From Varroa destructor (lineage: Eukaryota; Arthropoda; Arachnida; Mesostigmata; Varroidae): DNA of 64,000 nt. A model generated the notes under the pieces. It was not told where the DNA came from, ran no database searches, and saw only the letters and a list, made by a program, of their open reading frames with translations. The position numbers and the translations under genes were made by a program. Below, piece by piece: positions 12,301 through 24,903 of this stretch (positions within the stretch are counted from its first letter, which is position 1; every line of letters begins with the position of its first letter). The DNA lies in NCBI RefSeq assembly GCF_002443255.2, contig NW_019211455.1:35865472-35929471 (forward strand), read 5' to 3'.

Positions 12301-15300
12301 GAAAAAAGAGCTAGTGGCAACACTGCTTGTGGACATCCGTTCGATGAGCAAATGAATGAATCCAAATTTGTGCAGAATTTATTAAAAAAAACTGCTAGCC
12401 TTCTTTATTAATTAGGTATAAACCTATGCTTGGTACTCGCGAAAAGAAAGCCCCTCTTTTGCAGCGATTTTCCCAATTTAGGTAGACTCAATATAAAAAA
12501 AAGAAGAAAGAAATTACGACGTTGCTAAAATGTTCTCTTCCTATCGACCCAAGTCATATCAAAGATTAACAACGAGCCGGAAAAGACGGTATAAGCCAAC
12601 GCACCTTACGCATTTACATTAGCAAAGGGACAAAAAATTTATACAGCACACGAAAAGAAATGAGTAGAAAAGCTTCTTCAAGAAAAAAAAATGTTTAATC
12701 TGGATAAACTTTACATTACGGCATTCTGCAAATGCCTTGTTAAAATCAGACATTTGAACAATACAACTTAGTTGAAAAACCGGAAATTTCATTGTGATTT
12801 CCTCGCGGTAGAATCGGTGTACGTCTTTAGTTTTAAAATCAGCTGTACGTCTAATTGGTTGATACTAGATAAACGTTAGTTTCTTGTCGGTGTCCACCAA
12901 AAAAACAAAACTTACTAAACATATATTTCAGATCATAGTGTAAGTTGGCGAACCATTGTAAACCCAATCTTATCATAAAATACTTTTGAAAAAGGTAAGC
13001 GCCGCGTACCTTCAAGAGGACTGAGCGCCTTACGCATACTTAAAGTAAGCCCTGATGGGAGATTAACTGAGTAGTGTTTGCCAGATTGATCCAACTGAAA
13101 TACAGACAGTGATGGTGTCAGCACCTGGAACGTAATAAACACAACAGCGACACATAGTAAGAACAAAATCGCGCGTTAATAATTAAACTAACTTTTGCAC
13201 GACCTATAAGCCAAACGTGTAAATAATACCTCTTCTCTAACCTTTCGGTAGAAAATTGGACCCTATAGTTAATTGTTCACTTCATTACCATCCAAACGGT
13301 TTTACTCGTGGAAAAGTTTTTGAGAACTACACAGGTAACTGACATGTTAACATGAAACACCCTATAGTATTAAAAAAAATAGAAAGTCCGAAAATTAGTT
13401 TAACGCTCAAGGCTCAATAACTGGGATTGTTCAATAAAGAACAAGGAAATTTACAAAGTACATTATAAGGAGAATTATATTGGCCAGTTGCAGTTAGATT
13501 ACAATGTGAATAGCTATTATGTTTAATGAGTACTTTGCGCTATGATTTTTGCGCCTGTCGTTATCTAACTTTATCATTAACCTAAGCTGAAAAATCCTAG
13601 TCAGAAATGGACGAAATAGATTTCTAGTTATATTAGACACATCGCTAAAAACGTCAGCATGCTTAGATAGATTTGAGAAATTAATAGTTAATAGAAGTTA
13701 ATAGTGAAGATAATAGTTTGTGAATCCTTAAAAGTACACCTTGACATTGCAAGTTCTGTAGAAAAAAAGTTAGTAACTTAATTGAGTCAACGGCGAGATG
13801 AAAAGTTAAAATTTCTGAAAAGTTGAGAGCTTCAAACACTTCTATTTATTGCACATATAAGAGAACTCGAACATGGTACCTAAAGGCACTGGTTAAAAGA
13901 AATATTTGAGGAGTTCTAGAAGCTGCGTTTTTCGTAAACATTTCCATAGGGAAAATTATCACCGAAAAAAAATTATCGTGTAAGCTAAAATTATTAACAT
14001 AAAAACTTGCAATTATGAATATTTTTTGTGCATCTTCTTATTTATGTTTCTATTTAATAAAGAAATATACCTATATAAAGCTTTGGTTTTATACTAAACT
14101 CGCTACCACTCTATTATATACGGATTGCATACACGCACGTAGTGTGTAAATCTCGTGTCTATGCTGTCGTACCCAAAGCCTCAAGCAATTATCAATGGCA
14201 GCACTCCATACAGCTGCTTCAGTGACAACGCCTCCGCAGCTGACCAGCGATGAACCGTCACACCGGAATATGTGCACGTACGGAACACGGTAGTATAAAA
14301 CAGCCACCAGGTTTTTCTGGCACAATACCTTTGTGCACAAACAGAAAGGAAAGAAATTTTTATCCGCAACGTTCATAAAGCAAATTTATAGTTTGAAGGT
14401 GGTTGATTTCGATGGAACTATTGTTGACGATTTTGTGGTATTGTATAATCATATCCATGTGAGTTTTGTTCAAGCGATAAAAACCGATTATACACTAATA
14501 TCCATCATATCAGTGCGCAGGAAGCCAAGGCGTAAGTAAAGATATTACGCACCCATTTTTAAGAGAGGAAAAATAAGTATAGAAACACTTTTGTTTTACT
14601 TGTCATTGAAATAACTTGTTTTATTAATATAACATTACAAGTGAATAGACTACAACAGTATAATAAATGCGGAATGATGCAGCCGTACATCACGAGAAAT
14701 TAGCAGATAATAAAATAGTAATCTAGTCCATTGGCAAACCTGCAAGCGCAGAATTAAAATTGAAGTACTGTTTCTCGTTGGCATAATATATTTGGAATGT
14801 TCATTTATCTTATAAACTTGCCTTCTTTAGCGGAGGTCGGACGTCTTGGTCATCTTTACGTGAGTGAAACTGTTCGAAGGGTAGCAATTGATCAACAGTC
14901 TGAGCCTCAGCCCAACAATTGGCGGATGCCAACTGAACTCCACCAGCTTCAAGATTCCATAAAATAAGGAGGCCATCCCCACTAACTGATACCTGTAGAC
15001 ATAATACATAGTACGTTACTGCTAATCTGACACTGTAGGCAAAGATCTTTTCCGGAATCTGCAAAATTTCGTAGCATCAACAATCGTAGTTCTAGGATAA
15101 TATAGAAAATAAGTTTCGGTTGCATTTATGGTATAAAATGTTTCGAGTTTTACATCCAACACCACCGTCAGACATCTATCAAACGGCTGTACCTATGTTA
15201 GTAGAAATAACCTGTTCTAATGGCTGAAACCAGAAAGCGCCAAAATATCTTTAGAAGTGGGTAAATCCGAGATTTTTTAATTGTCTTAGTATTTTTATAG

Positions 15301-18300
15301 GGATGTATTTTCACAAAAGCACTAAAATCAATTAAGAAGTGTCATGCTTTAGTAGAGCATATTGCATATTTACCAGCCGGTTCGGATGATTTGGTAGCAG
15401 TTCGATGGAAGTTACAAACCGACGATGTCCAAGGCAAAATGCTATGATATTATACGCCTCCGGATAATGGGAAACCACAATTTTTTCGTCACGGTCGCAC
15501 ACGACAAGGAAATCGTCCGATGGACTGAGAGCCATGTCAAGCAACATTGACATTCGTCCCATGAGCAGATTCGGAGGCGCCTTCGAGTCGTCGAGGGAAA
15601 ACTCATATACGTCTCCAGCTCTTTACATGCAATAATAAAAAAAAAAGTGATGTTAGCAACAAGGTTAGCTATTTTAGGCAGACATCACGATTCGACGACA
15701 TTTTCAGGCAAAAACAGTATCGGTAGTAACTTATGTAGACGTCAGCGCGGAAAAGGCCTAAAATCACCAGAAGTTTTGGTTCATGTTCCCGGAACATTTT
15801 TTTTTCCTTATTTGCGTCTTTTCGACGATTGCTCAGACATTGTCCATAAATCAATAGACATATATATGATCAATTATGATTATTCTAGAGACCTATTTTT
15901 TTTATATAGCCAAAGATCCTTCTGATGAGTACCACAATAGTGGCTTTTATACATCGAGAGAAATGTAGCTTAGACGCTGAATGTGGGAACACTGAACCTA
16001 ATTGTCTACAAAAACACTTCTAGCGCGAAAGAAAGAGACTGTCCGGATGTGACGTACTGCATAAAAATGTACTCTATATATTTTTTAACGATTCCCATCC
16101 GCGCAAATGCCTGTGCAGTCAACTGTTTTTGAGATGAAACGCGTAATCCGAGGGGCAAGATCAAAAGCGAACGGGTATATATGTGTCAAATGCATTTCTG
16201 CCGACGTTTAATCTAGTCTCAACAGAAATGCTCGAAACATGTTTTCCTTTAAAATAGATACCACTAGAATGTTATTAGTTACAGGTCCATGTATCTATGG
16301 TGGCAATTTTCGAGTTACTTACACTAATAGCTGCTAAAATCTTACCGGAGTTTATAATACAATTAGACATCAGGGCAGCCAATCAACCTTTAAGAGACCT
16401 CATCATTGAGAATGAGCTTCGGGATCTACATCCGGTGTCTCCATATAGGCATTCTACCAGACGGCTAGCTTTCAGCACGTAACGAAGTGTGCCTATGTCC
16501 GCGTTCTTTTGAAGCGAAAATGTCTTTCCGGATAGCATAGAATCTACATTGTTCATTAAGTATAAACGCCACAATTACGGCTTCGCATTTACTATACTCA
16601 GCAGACCATCGTGTACATACTGCAAATCATTTCACTTGATTCTATAGCTATTTATCCAAGAAGTACAGCCTTAGAAATCATATAAAGCTGAAGATAACTT
16701 AAATGTTTCGATAATGTGACCTAGATATATCAACATAACATTAAGCTTCTATAGTCGTACTCAGCATCGCTCCCTGCATAGCCGAAAACTAATTCTGCAC
16801 TACTTAGCCAAAAGGTCCGAATTCTGACGACGGTACTAGTTAATATGTGCTGTAAAATTTCTGTAATACATATACACAGAATTTCTTATAAATTAGAAGA
16901 ACCCGAAGTGACGGCATCAAGCTGGTACGACTAAATCACCAGTACGTTTACTTACAATAGCTTAAGCGAAATTATAGGCTTTATAACGCTTTATAAAGCT
17001 TGAAAAACGGTAGCTAGTTTTTTCATTGCCGGTTTGGTACTCCGAACACCTACCGCTGCTGGTAGATTCTAGAAAAATTACTGATCTATTTTTAAATAAT
17101 ATAACAGATCTTGATCGGCCTTTAACCACAACTCTCTAAGTAGCTATGAGAGCGGAGGCCTATTAATCATCGTAGATTTCACGTTACGGTCATGGAAGTT
17201 AGTTCTCATCATCAAGGCTTGGCAAGTTACTGAGATGAACTTTGATGTGAAAAAGAAAACACAACATAAAGTGCTCGAATGAATGCTGTGTGCTAAATCA
17301 ACAGGCCGCTTCCAAATTTACTCCGTTAGTTTCTTCTCACACGTATCAGTTATGCAGTACTATGGGTTACCACATCTCGTTTTTGCTCATACTTTGGAGG
17401 TACCAAACTACTGGCTAGACATTTTTACAGCATCTGTAGGACTTCATTTAGTTCTTGAGAGCGTTCGCAATCGCATACTCATTGACGAACATTCAAATAC
17501 TAAGTCATTAAGGATCCTCATTTAAGCTTTGTTACTATATTTTTTCACTCCCTTAATTACTACAGTTACTATGCCCCAAATTATACCATGGTAAATCAAC
17601 TCAACATCTGAACAAATTTTACATGCTAGCAACGAAAAATGACCCGATGATAAATTTAGAATGCTTTTTATCATTTTATACGCTCGCAAGAGCGTTGTCG
17701 CATGCTGGCCTACCTACTAATACTAAAATTTGAGGAACAATAAAGTAGTGCATAGTAACAACATCTTTTGAAGCAGACACAAATTCACCTTTTGGGATAG
17801 GCATATGAGCGGTAGCCCTATCATAAGTACAGTAATTGACGTCTTCAAATCATTCGCCAACAACGACAGTCTAATTGGAAAGGGAGGCCGCATTCGAATC
17901 GCAGACGAATTATTTAATATTCGCCACATTATTTTGCTAATAGGTAAAGCGATTGCTGATCGACGAAGAGTTTTCTACATGTAAACAGAGACAGGGACAA
18001 GCGACCTGGGAGTATCCTGTAAATGCGTCAAGTGATGAAGTACGCTATTCATAGCCTTGCAATAAATGCCAACGACAGTGTACAATTAACTAACGTGGCC
18101 CGAGCGCCTTTACCAGCTTACAATTCAAAGCTAAAACGACGGGACTTAATTATATCGGACCGTTTGTGGTCTGCGATAAATATTCAAGAAAAGCATTCTG
18201 GAAAGAAAAACAATCTTTACTTGCACGACTGTTTATCTAGAGGTCACAGAGGATTTGTTTGCCGTAACAATGAATCGACTCTGCATAGCGATATAGTACT

Positions 18301-21300
18301 CCTAAACGCGTAGCCTCAGATAACGCTTGAAATTTCAAAAAGAAATATTGATGTCTAAGTGCATTATAGAAGGCTCTTAATGAAAAAAAACCACAACACT
18401 TTTACTAAAGAAAAAAATACTTTTAATATAAATTGTAGTGGAAAGTATAAACGGCTGTGGGCTTGTCCGACCGGGCTATCTCAGAAAATCTGTTAATAGT
18501 TAGAAACTTAAGCTCCTACGTTTTATGATGACTTTGTATGAGGCGGCTACAATCGTTAATCGGGAGCCGTACTTGACACAAATGATGTACAAGCCTCTCA
18601 TCAGCCATGTTCATATTATCAGATATTCCTGTGAATGTGGGTTGTGAAAATTTTTGGATCATTCAAGTTAACTATGTAGGTAAAACTAAAAAGTTCTGCA
18701 AAGCTTCTCAAAGCGTCAAAAAAAAATATTTATTCTTTTTGCGATCAGCAAACCAGAGGAGCTATGGCGCGAAAATAATATTATCCAAAATGACTAGACA
18801 CTACTATCGTTTCAGAGTTTAGGCCAAAATTATATCGAGTAAAGACGAAACACCTAAAGTGTACACTGTGTTTAGGTAATGGTAATTATTAAGATCGGAC
18901 AGGTAAACTCTTAGCGAAGCTTGCGTACCTCTGTTTCAGGTAGTCAATTTCTGGTATTATATATGTACTGTAATACGTCGTTTCGCAGGAAACGTCTTAA
19001 TAGGGTCGCAGGGGATGTCTAAATAATCATTGTTATACAAGTGGAAGTTTTTAGAATTTTTTTTAAGGACCGATCGAGATAACTCGAAAATTTAGTATAG
19101 ATGCAATAGAACCCAGTTGTTCGATATTTGCCAAAGAAAATATTGAAAATCGTAGATAAGCTTGTCCGCAAAGTTGTATTTTGGTACGCTAAAAGAGAGT
19201 TTTAGATTGTGATTCTGCCTGATAAACTCTGTTCCGATTAAGTACGGTGCCACGCACCCGTTTCGTTTATCCAGTTTCGCGTAGTATTTGCAAGGCAAAT
19301 ATCCTATATGAAGTTTAGACTGATTCGCTTAGTATTTCCCGTGTTAAATTATGAATTTTAAGTGGTTATTTTGAAATTAACTGCTTGAGCTTTGCTATTT
19401 GCTTGAGATTATTTCTATAAGTTACAAAAAGTTTGCTTTTTGTTACCGAATTTTTCATTTTATTTAGTTAATACTTTTGAATAAGATTGAATTTATTAAT
19501 TCAATATCTTATTAAATTCGAGTAAATCCTTCAGTTATGACGTTTGATGCATATTCTCCGCGTTTTAAGTATTTCCCTTCGTTTAGTTTTCCATTGATTT
19601 AAAAGATACTTTTTTCATTTTTTTTCATGCTCCTCCTGGATTTTCCTCTGTTTATTATCGCGTTATATTTATTTCTAGTCTGAGACATTTGTCTTAATCT
19701 GTTTATCTAAACAAAAGTTTTTAAGAATAATACTGATATGTATTACATACATTTATTTGATGCGATTGGCGCAGGCATGGTGTACCGCAAATATGAACAA
19801 AGTTTTGAAATAAGTTAGCCTACTTAAACTTAAAATGTGTAAGTATCAAGTCAAGTAAAATGGAAAATACTGCGTTTATCTTCCACAAACTGCTCCTTTA
19901 TTTTTACACTGCTAGTTATCATCATAAAAACATTATTCCGCATTGACAGTTCCTGTATTTGCAGGGTAATGCACTCATAGTAAATGGTGAACTTTCCATA
20001 TAAGTTGATTCTTTCTAAACCGTTGATCCCAATACGCGATTATCCACGAATATTTCGGCGCGTTTTAGATTTGTTGCACAGACTCTCTGGCATGCTCAAG
20101 CTCGGTCAGCTAGGCAAAAATAAAGTCACGTCCAAGCTTTATCAGTAATACAAATCATTACGCCGAGCGTGACCATCGCTATGCCGACGTAAGTTAAACC
20201 GTCGTGCACCTTCTCTCCACACAATGCTCCTGCCAGTGTAGTGCAAACAAACGTCATCGAATTTGCTAATGGGACTGCGAGGCTGAGATCGTTCGAGCCA
20301 AGTGACAAGGCGTAAATAGCTGAACCCGACTGGTTCATAAGGAAAGGTATAACAAATCTTGGCTTTTGAGCTAGAAAACGCACTTCGTTGAACCATTTGT
20401 GAAAGACTGTCCGCCCACTGATCTCCTCAAGGCCTTTGGAGCCGTGGCGAAGTAACGGAGTGGAGAAGCCCCAGAGAATTGCCACGGCAGCCAACCACAG
20501 TATCCCTGAGAGCTCAAGCATTCTTCTGAGAGGCGCAGGTTCTTCTGATCTTTCTTTGCTCTTAGATACTCAAAGTGTTTATCATGCACAAGTCTCCTTC
20601 ACATTACAGTATCTATCAGAGAAATTACAGTACTAATCTAAACACTTCCAGAACAGCTGTTTAAGTATTCGAAGATATTCCGCTTAATACCAATTTAATC
20701 TCAACGCAAAATCAACTTCCATCGCGTTAGCAGCCATCGGTGCAAAGGTTCAATTCAGTCCTTACATTTCCTCCAGTGCCGTTAATATGTGCACTTGTAA
20801 GTGAAAAAAAAGCTAATTAATTAAAATTTACACTAGTCTAAAATTAGCAGTATAATTAAGCTGCGTGACATTTTTGAAACAAAAAGCCGTAACACGTAGA
20901 TAACAGATGGCGAGTCGCACGACTTATAGTCAGCGGTAGCATAAGTGGTTCTCTGTCATCTGATCAACTCTCACCCTCGGGCGCTGTGGTAGCAGCTTTT
21001 GAGAGGGTGCAGCAAATGTTAATACGTTCAGACAGAACAAAAAAATACATGCTTTATGATACAGTATGAACATGTAGTCAATTACAAGGATTACGACACA
21101 CAGATAAGGCACAATGCGGCGGATTTAGTACCAAGGTATTTTAATGGTGGATACCAAGTCGGTACTATATCTCGTTACCGTCGCCTCATATGCTATAACA
21201 CATTGATTGATACGTTAAAAACTCATTAAGGATTTATTATAAGTTTAGTTTGTAGTCAGTTGATTGTTGTAGAACTTCGTAGACTTAAAACCCTCAACAA

Positions 21301-24300
21301 ACTCAACACTAAGATAATTATAACAATCAAAGCTACTCCGGATAGTATCCTGCAAAAGGGTTGTTCGATTTGCATGAAAAGTAAAATTTTTCATAGAAGC
21401 TTTACTATATTGCATCTTGGGTTCGAATGTTGAGCATTTATTCACAAGTAGACTAATCCTTTCTTTTGATCAAACCATGAAGCAGCGGACAAGCTTGTTT
21501 CGCATGGTTAAGCTATCATCCACTAATAAACGTATTACAGCGTCTTAAGAAGCCATATTACTGATATAATTCGATTTTTAGCTACCTGAACAACTCACAA
21601 TTCGATTGTAGACCTAAATGTTTGACGATTTTAATTACGATTTTCCTGAGATAACACAGCACTAACTCCGCCATTCCGTACTTCTCTCTATTTAGTCGAT
21701 TTATTACCTTTCTTTAGTGATTCCGTAACATTGGTACAGTAATTCTGTTGCCCTATTTAAACGATTGGTCACATCTAATATACCCTACAGCTATGTTTTA
21801 ATTTGTAATAGTTATACCGCTATTTTATTAAAATATTCCAGAACGCTTTATTTCCTCTGAGCCAAATGTTCTATCGTGCCGTTGTCACTGATCTGTCACC
21901 GCACTGCATGTGTCCTGCTTCTTAAGGAAATAATTGAGCTCAGTGTTGACATGTAATGTGCAGGTCAAGTTACAAGGCTGTGCATGGGGCGCCTACAAGA
22001 AACTTCATCTAACATCAAACGTTCAACGTAGGAATGTTTTTATAATATCGATACTCTGTCGCTTTGCCTCTTTCAAAAAGCGACACATTCTTTTTTTGTG
22101 TTTTATCCGAGAGTTTGGCTAAGCTCCAAATATCTTTTCGAAAACCTACAAATACTGTAGAAGCTAGAGACTTTTATACGTAATATGGTCCGAAGGAACG
22201 GACTTCCTATAGGAGCCAATATGAACATTACGATAACAGTACTTGGTGGCGTTATTTAAGATAGCTATGAGAAATATATGAGAAAGATTTTTCTATTTGC
22301 GTATAGTGACGAGAAAACTTACCTGTCGGCAACGAGAATCATAGGTGGTACTTGTCCCGTTAGTCGAACCTGCACACATTTCCGAGGAGTTTTTCGTTCT
22401 GAGTGAAGTTCCCACTGATTGCCTGCGGGAATAAAAGAGTAATATAAGCAATAGCTTTTCCCTGTTAACCTACAGTAACATGTTGTTGATATGCATTTTA
22501 TTTAGCATTTTTTATTTTATTTAGTTATTATCGTATGATAAGGAAAAAACGATTCGAAAGAAACGTTGCAATCAACATACTCGTCGGGAAACTGCCACAT
22601 CGGTCTTTCTGAGCCCAAACGAGGAGTCTCTTATCAGATGTACATGCCAACACATAGCTTTGACAGACTGGCATGTGCACACTTGTTAAATGGGCTGGCT
22701 TAGTTTGTTTTCCACTCTGAAATCGATGCACCAAGTAAATAGCAATAGTAGTTTACGTAGCTGAGAATTCTCTTCAAGCAAACTAGGTTTTAGGTTTTCA
22801 TATAGCTAGTTATGTAACTCATTAACTATTAAATAATTTCAAACGAATCCGATCGACTTTAAGATTGTACAACTATTGAACAACGCGCCGCTAGCAGATG
22901 AAGTTCGGCTGATAAATACTGTAACCTTCCAGAAACTAGTGGGTAAACACCGGTTGAGCAGAAGAAATTCGTTCCAAAAAAAGCTCTTATTCCCAAAAAA
23001 TTAACATCCAGTAATCATGTTTTTGTTTCTTGAAAGCCACAGCGAAAATCGGTGGAAACGTTAACCAAGGAAGCCTTAAGCGAAAATACAGTATGTGAGT
23101 AGAACGGAGACTGGAGTGTTGAAGATTAGCGAAAAGGTAGTCAGACGTTGGGACCCGAAAAATAAGAACGCACTGCCGCAATCGAACAGGCTTTTCAAAA
23201 AAAAAAAAAAAGGAGTCTAAGGTTTTGTCGACCAAAACTGGCATTTCACATGTAACGTATGACAGAGTTTTCGTTCCAAATGCTATAAATGCGGACGCTG
23301 AAAAAGAAATGAGTCCCTCGTAAATTCACTCCAGGTCAGTTAAAAATATACGGAGCGTATTCTACGTGTCATTTACGGAACTTAATTCAACAAAAAATCC
23401 GTCTGAGGTATACCATCGCCGTAGGTAAGAGATTCAATATGTCGACTTCCAGCCAGAGAGGGACCAAAAAAGAGGATGAAATCCCCCGTAAGGTAAATAT
23501 GCAAGTATAATGGTAGTGCCGAGTAGGTTCGGACGTAAGGTGATAATAGTGTTTGCAGTGGATATCACGGAATCTGCTACCGTGAGACACTCGCCGAAAA
23601 TAAAACAATGAATGCCGCCCGCTATTTCGAGTTTTTCAAGAAACTTAGGACTGTTGCCTAGGCACACAGTCTGATCACTTGACGAAAATCCCACACTTTA
23701 TTGTCATGCCTTATTTACTTCCTGGATGCGTTAGCTTTAGTTCGCTCATTCCGTATGATCATGAAGCTTTTTATTCCCTAAATAGGGCAAACATAGCCCT
23801 CTATCGATTTACTCCAAGAAGCCATAGACAGAGAACTTAGATATGGGATCGCGAATGACAAGTATATGGCTGTCTAAAAATTGCCAGAGTGCTGAGGCAC
23901 GTATCAATAATAAGGAAAAGAGCCTTAAAATAAATTATCATTCAAGCCCAACTAGTTCAAAAATTTGTAAGTCCGCCGGATTCGTTTACAACAGTCTAAT
24001 AACACAGAAGAAGCTACCTATCATTAAGCAATATATATATATATTCCACGAAAATTGATTCAGTTTCTTAGTATTTTAATCACAGCTATGTTTAACAACA
24101 ACCATTTCATTTTACAAGTCACAAATATCTGCGGTAGGAAACGTGCTGCAAATCTGTTTTATGAGGATGACGGTGTCGGCGTAATTCACATTCGCAACAT
24201 TTGATGTGGAGAAGCAGGCCGTTCATTTAAAGGACAAATGTAAACGAACCTAGGAGAAAGGCTTAAGGAGCCTTTTACGCTAGTAAATGATCTTTCGAAA

Positions 24301-24903
24301 CTGCTATACTAATAAGCACACTTGGAGAACGCTTGGTCTTAAACAATAAAAGAGACACTTTTCAATACTCTTCCGGGACTAATGGCAAGTGTTTCTGACT
24401 GTGCTATACAATGAAGTTCGTTCTTATTCAATATAAATGTACCTCCTCTACCGCCTGGCCTAATCCGTCGTCGATACCCATTGTTTCCGTCGGCGTCTGA
24501 GGATAGGCCACTTCACGCGTTTCCCCCTGTCCTACGGTATTATCAGTTTTTGAATTTTCTGTTCTATTCTCGTTTCTTATATGTTGAGACGCCGGGCTGG
24601 ACTTTGAAAAAGGCAATGCAAGCTCCGTGATACATGAGGACCTAAAAATCGTGTATAGCACAATTACTGTTTAATTTCGCTTCAGATCTTTTACATTGAA
24701 TCAATGTCTATAATAAATTACTAATAAGTCAACATTTTTTTCAACTGTTTCCAAAGAACAAACCCATCGTTTTGATCGATATCGTGTTCTCCCGCAGTTA
24801 AAAGTTTGGAAGACATGCATGTAGATATATTCTTTACAAGCCATAGTTTGTTCTCAACGCCCAATAAGATGAAATCATTAGTTGTTTGAATCCACGCGGA
24901 CAT
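9322..24903 (-). CDS. WDR4: WDR4 / Wuho / Trm82, tRNA m7G methyltransferase subunit
   Basis: This is the WD40 partner of METTL1/Trm8, which makes 7-methylguanosine at position 46 of tRNAs. Nine exons in reading order: 24903-24764, 24641-24443, 22716-22581, 22422-22323, 15620-15374, 14992-14822, 14328-14173, 13124-13010, 9461-9322. All phases agree; the sum is 1404 nt, 467 residues (human 412). Family matches run in order: SYVLACTSDKRLLVW, PPMILVADR, AGDVYEFS, SMLLDMALSPSDDF, the CDRDEKI stretch near residue 234, FCLGHRRFVTSIELLP, SGDGLLILWNLEAG, YVHIF, LWVL, and a basic C-terminal tail (FDNVEEYFKRKRRREE). Exon 2 encodes a polar linker, longer than in human. Exon 1 (MSAWIQTTNDFILLG) is the least certain: its donor, GG/GTTTGT at 24764, is weak and was chosen for its phase. 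Exon 6 ends at a GC donor. TMEM234 sits inside intron 4. Confidence 0.93.
9462..13009 (-). other. WDR4 intron 8
   Basis: This 3.5-kb intron has no supported gene on either strand. It contains one degraded SINE-like copy at about 10562-10690 and a short aact tandem run near 12179-12195. The small frames around 11.2-11.7 kb have no recognisable domain. Confidence 0.6.
10562..10690 (-). repeat. SINE-like repeat, copy C (minus)
   Basis: Read on the minus strand, it carries the ordered landmarks of the family seen at 28.2 and 54.3 kb: a ctcgggca block, ttcgtttcgtgct, gctagcc, a run ending in taacgccgatacc, then gacgtagaactcgaaa. The 5' part, with box A, is not recognisable. It lies in WDR4 intron 8 in the same orientation as the gene. 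Confidence 0.6.
14329..14821 (-). other. WDR4 intron 6 with a GC-AG boundary
   Basis: On the sense strand the donor is AAG/GCAAGT and the acceptor is gcacaaag/GTATTG, both phase 0. GCAAGT after AG is the usual form of the rare GC donor class. The nearest GT donor in exon 6 (CAC/GTAAAG) is phase 1 and would put exon 7 out of frame. Confidence 0.8.
16420..16530 (-). repeat. SINE-like repeat, copy D (minus)
   Basis: Minus-strand landmarks: aggcacacttcgttacgtgct, then gaaagctagccgtctgg, then a block ending in accggatgtagatcccgaa. These match copies A-C in order and spacing. It lies in WDR4 intron 4. No poly(A) tail is evident. Confidence 0.6.
19897..19902 (-). terminator. Candidate AATAAA poly(A) signal of TMEM234
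   Basis: AATAAA on the minus strand about 225 nt after the TMEM234 stop. A signal here is needed if the nested gene makes its own mRNA inside the WDR4 intron. Motif only. Confidence 0.45.
20126..20521 (-). CDS. TMEM234: TMEM234-family small membrane protein
   Basis: This is a 131-residue, four-pass membrane protein of the TMEM234 family, related to EamA/DMT folds; its transport substrate is not established. An intact ATG-to-TGA frame lies in one exon. Hydrophobic segments are at about residues 4-22, 55-74, 80-100 and 108-126. Matches to the human protein as I recall it: ALWGGTQPLL versus ILWGFSTPLL, MPFLLNQCGSLLYYLTLAS versus IPFLMNQSGSAIYALSLGS, and DLTLAVPICNSL versus DLSLAVPLANSM. The human product is longer only at its C-terminus. 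The gene sits inside WDR4 intron 4 on the same strand. Having no introns, it may be a functional retrocopy, or just a compact gene with non-coding 5' exons that I cannot see. Confidence 0.9.
   Translation of the reverse strand: MLELSGILWLAAVAILWGFSTPLLRHGSKGLEEISGRTVFHKWFNEVRFLAQKPRFVIPFLMNQSGSAIYALSLGSNDLSLAVPLANSMTFVCTTLAGALCGEKVHDGLTYVGIAMVTLGVMICITDKAWT
22717..24442 (-). other. WDR4 intron 2
   Basis: The donor GAG/GTACAT and acceptor gatttcag/AGTGGA are both phase 0. The overlapping minus frames around 23387-23694 (73 and 86 codons) have no recognisable domain, and I treat them as chance. Confidence 0.6.

Larger units (their letters stand above)
15621..22322 (-). other. WDR4 intron 4, 6.7 kb, hosts TMEM234
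   Basis: The donor GACAG/GTAAGT (exon 4) and acceptor gtaaag/AGCTGG (exon 5) join phase 2 to phase 2, giving VADR then AGDVYEFS. The intron holds the TMEM234 open frame at 20126-20521 on the same strand and a SINE-like copy near 16420-16530. Other short frames, such as 17283-17525 plus and 18023-18313 plus, show no family signal. Confidence 0.8.
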
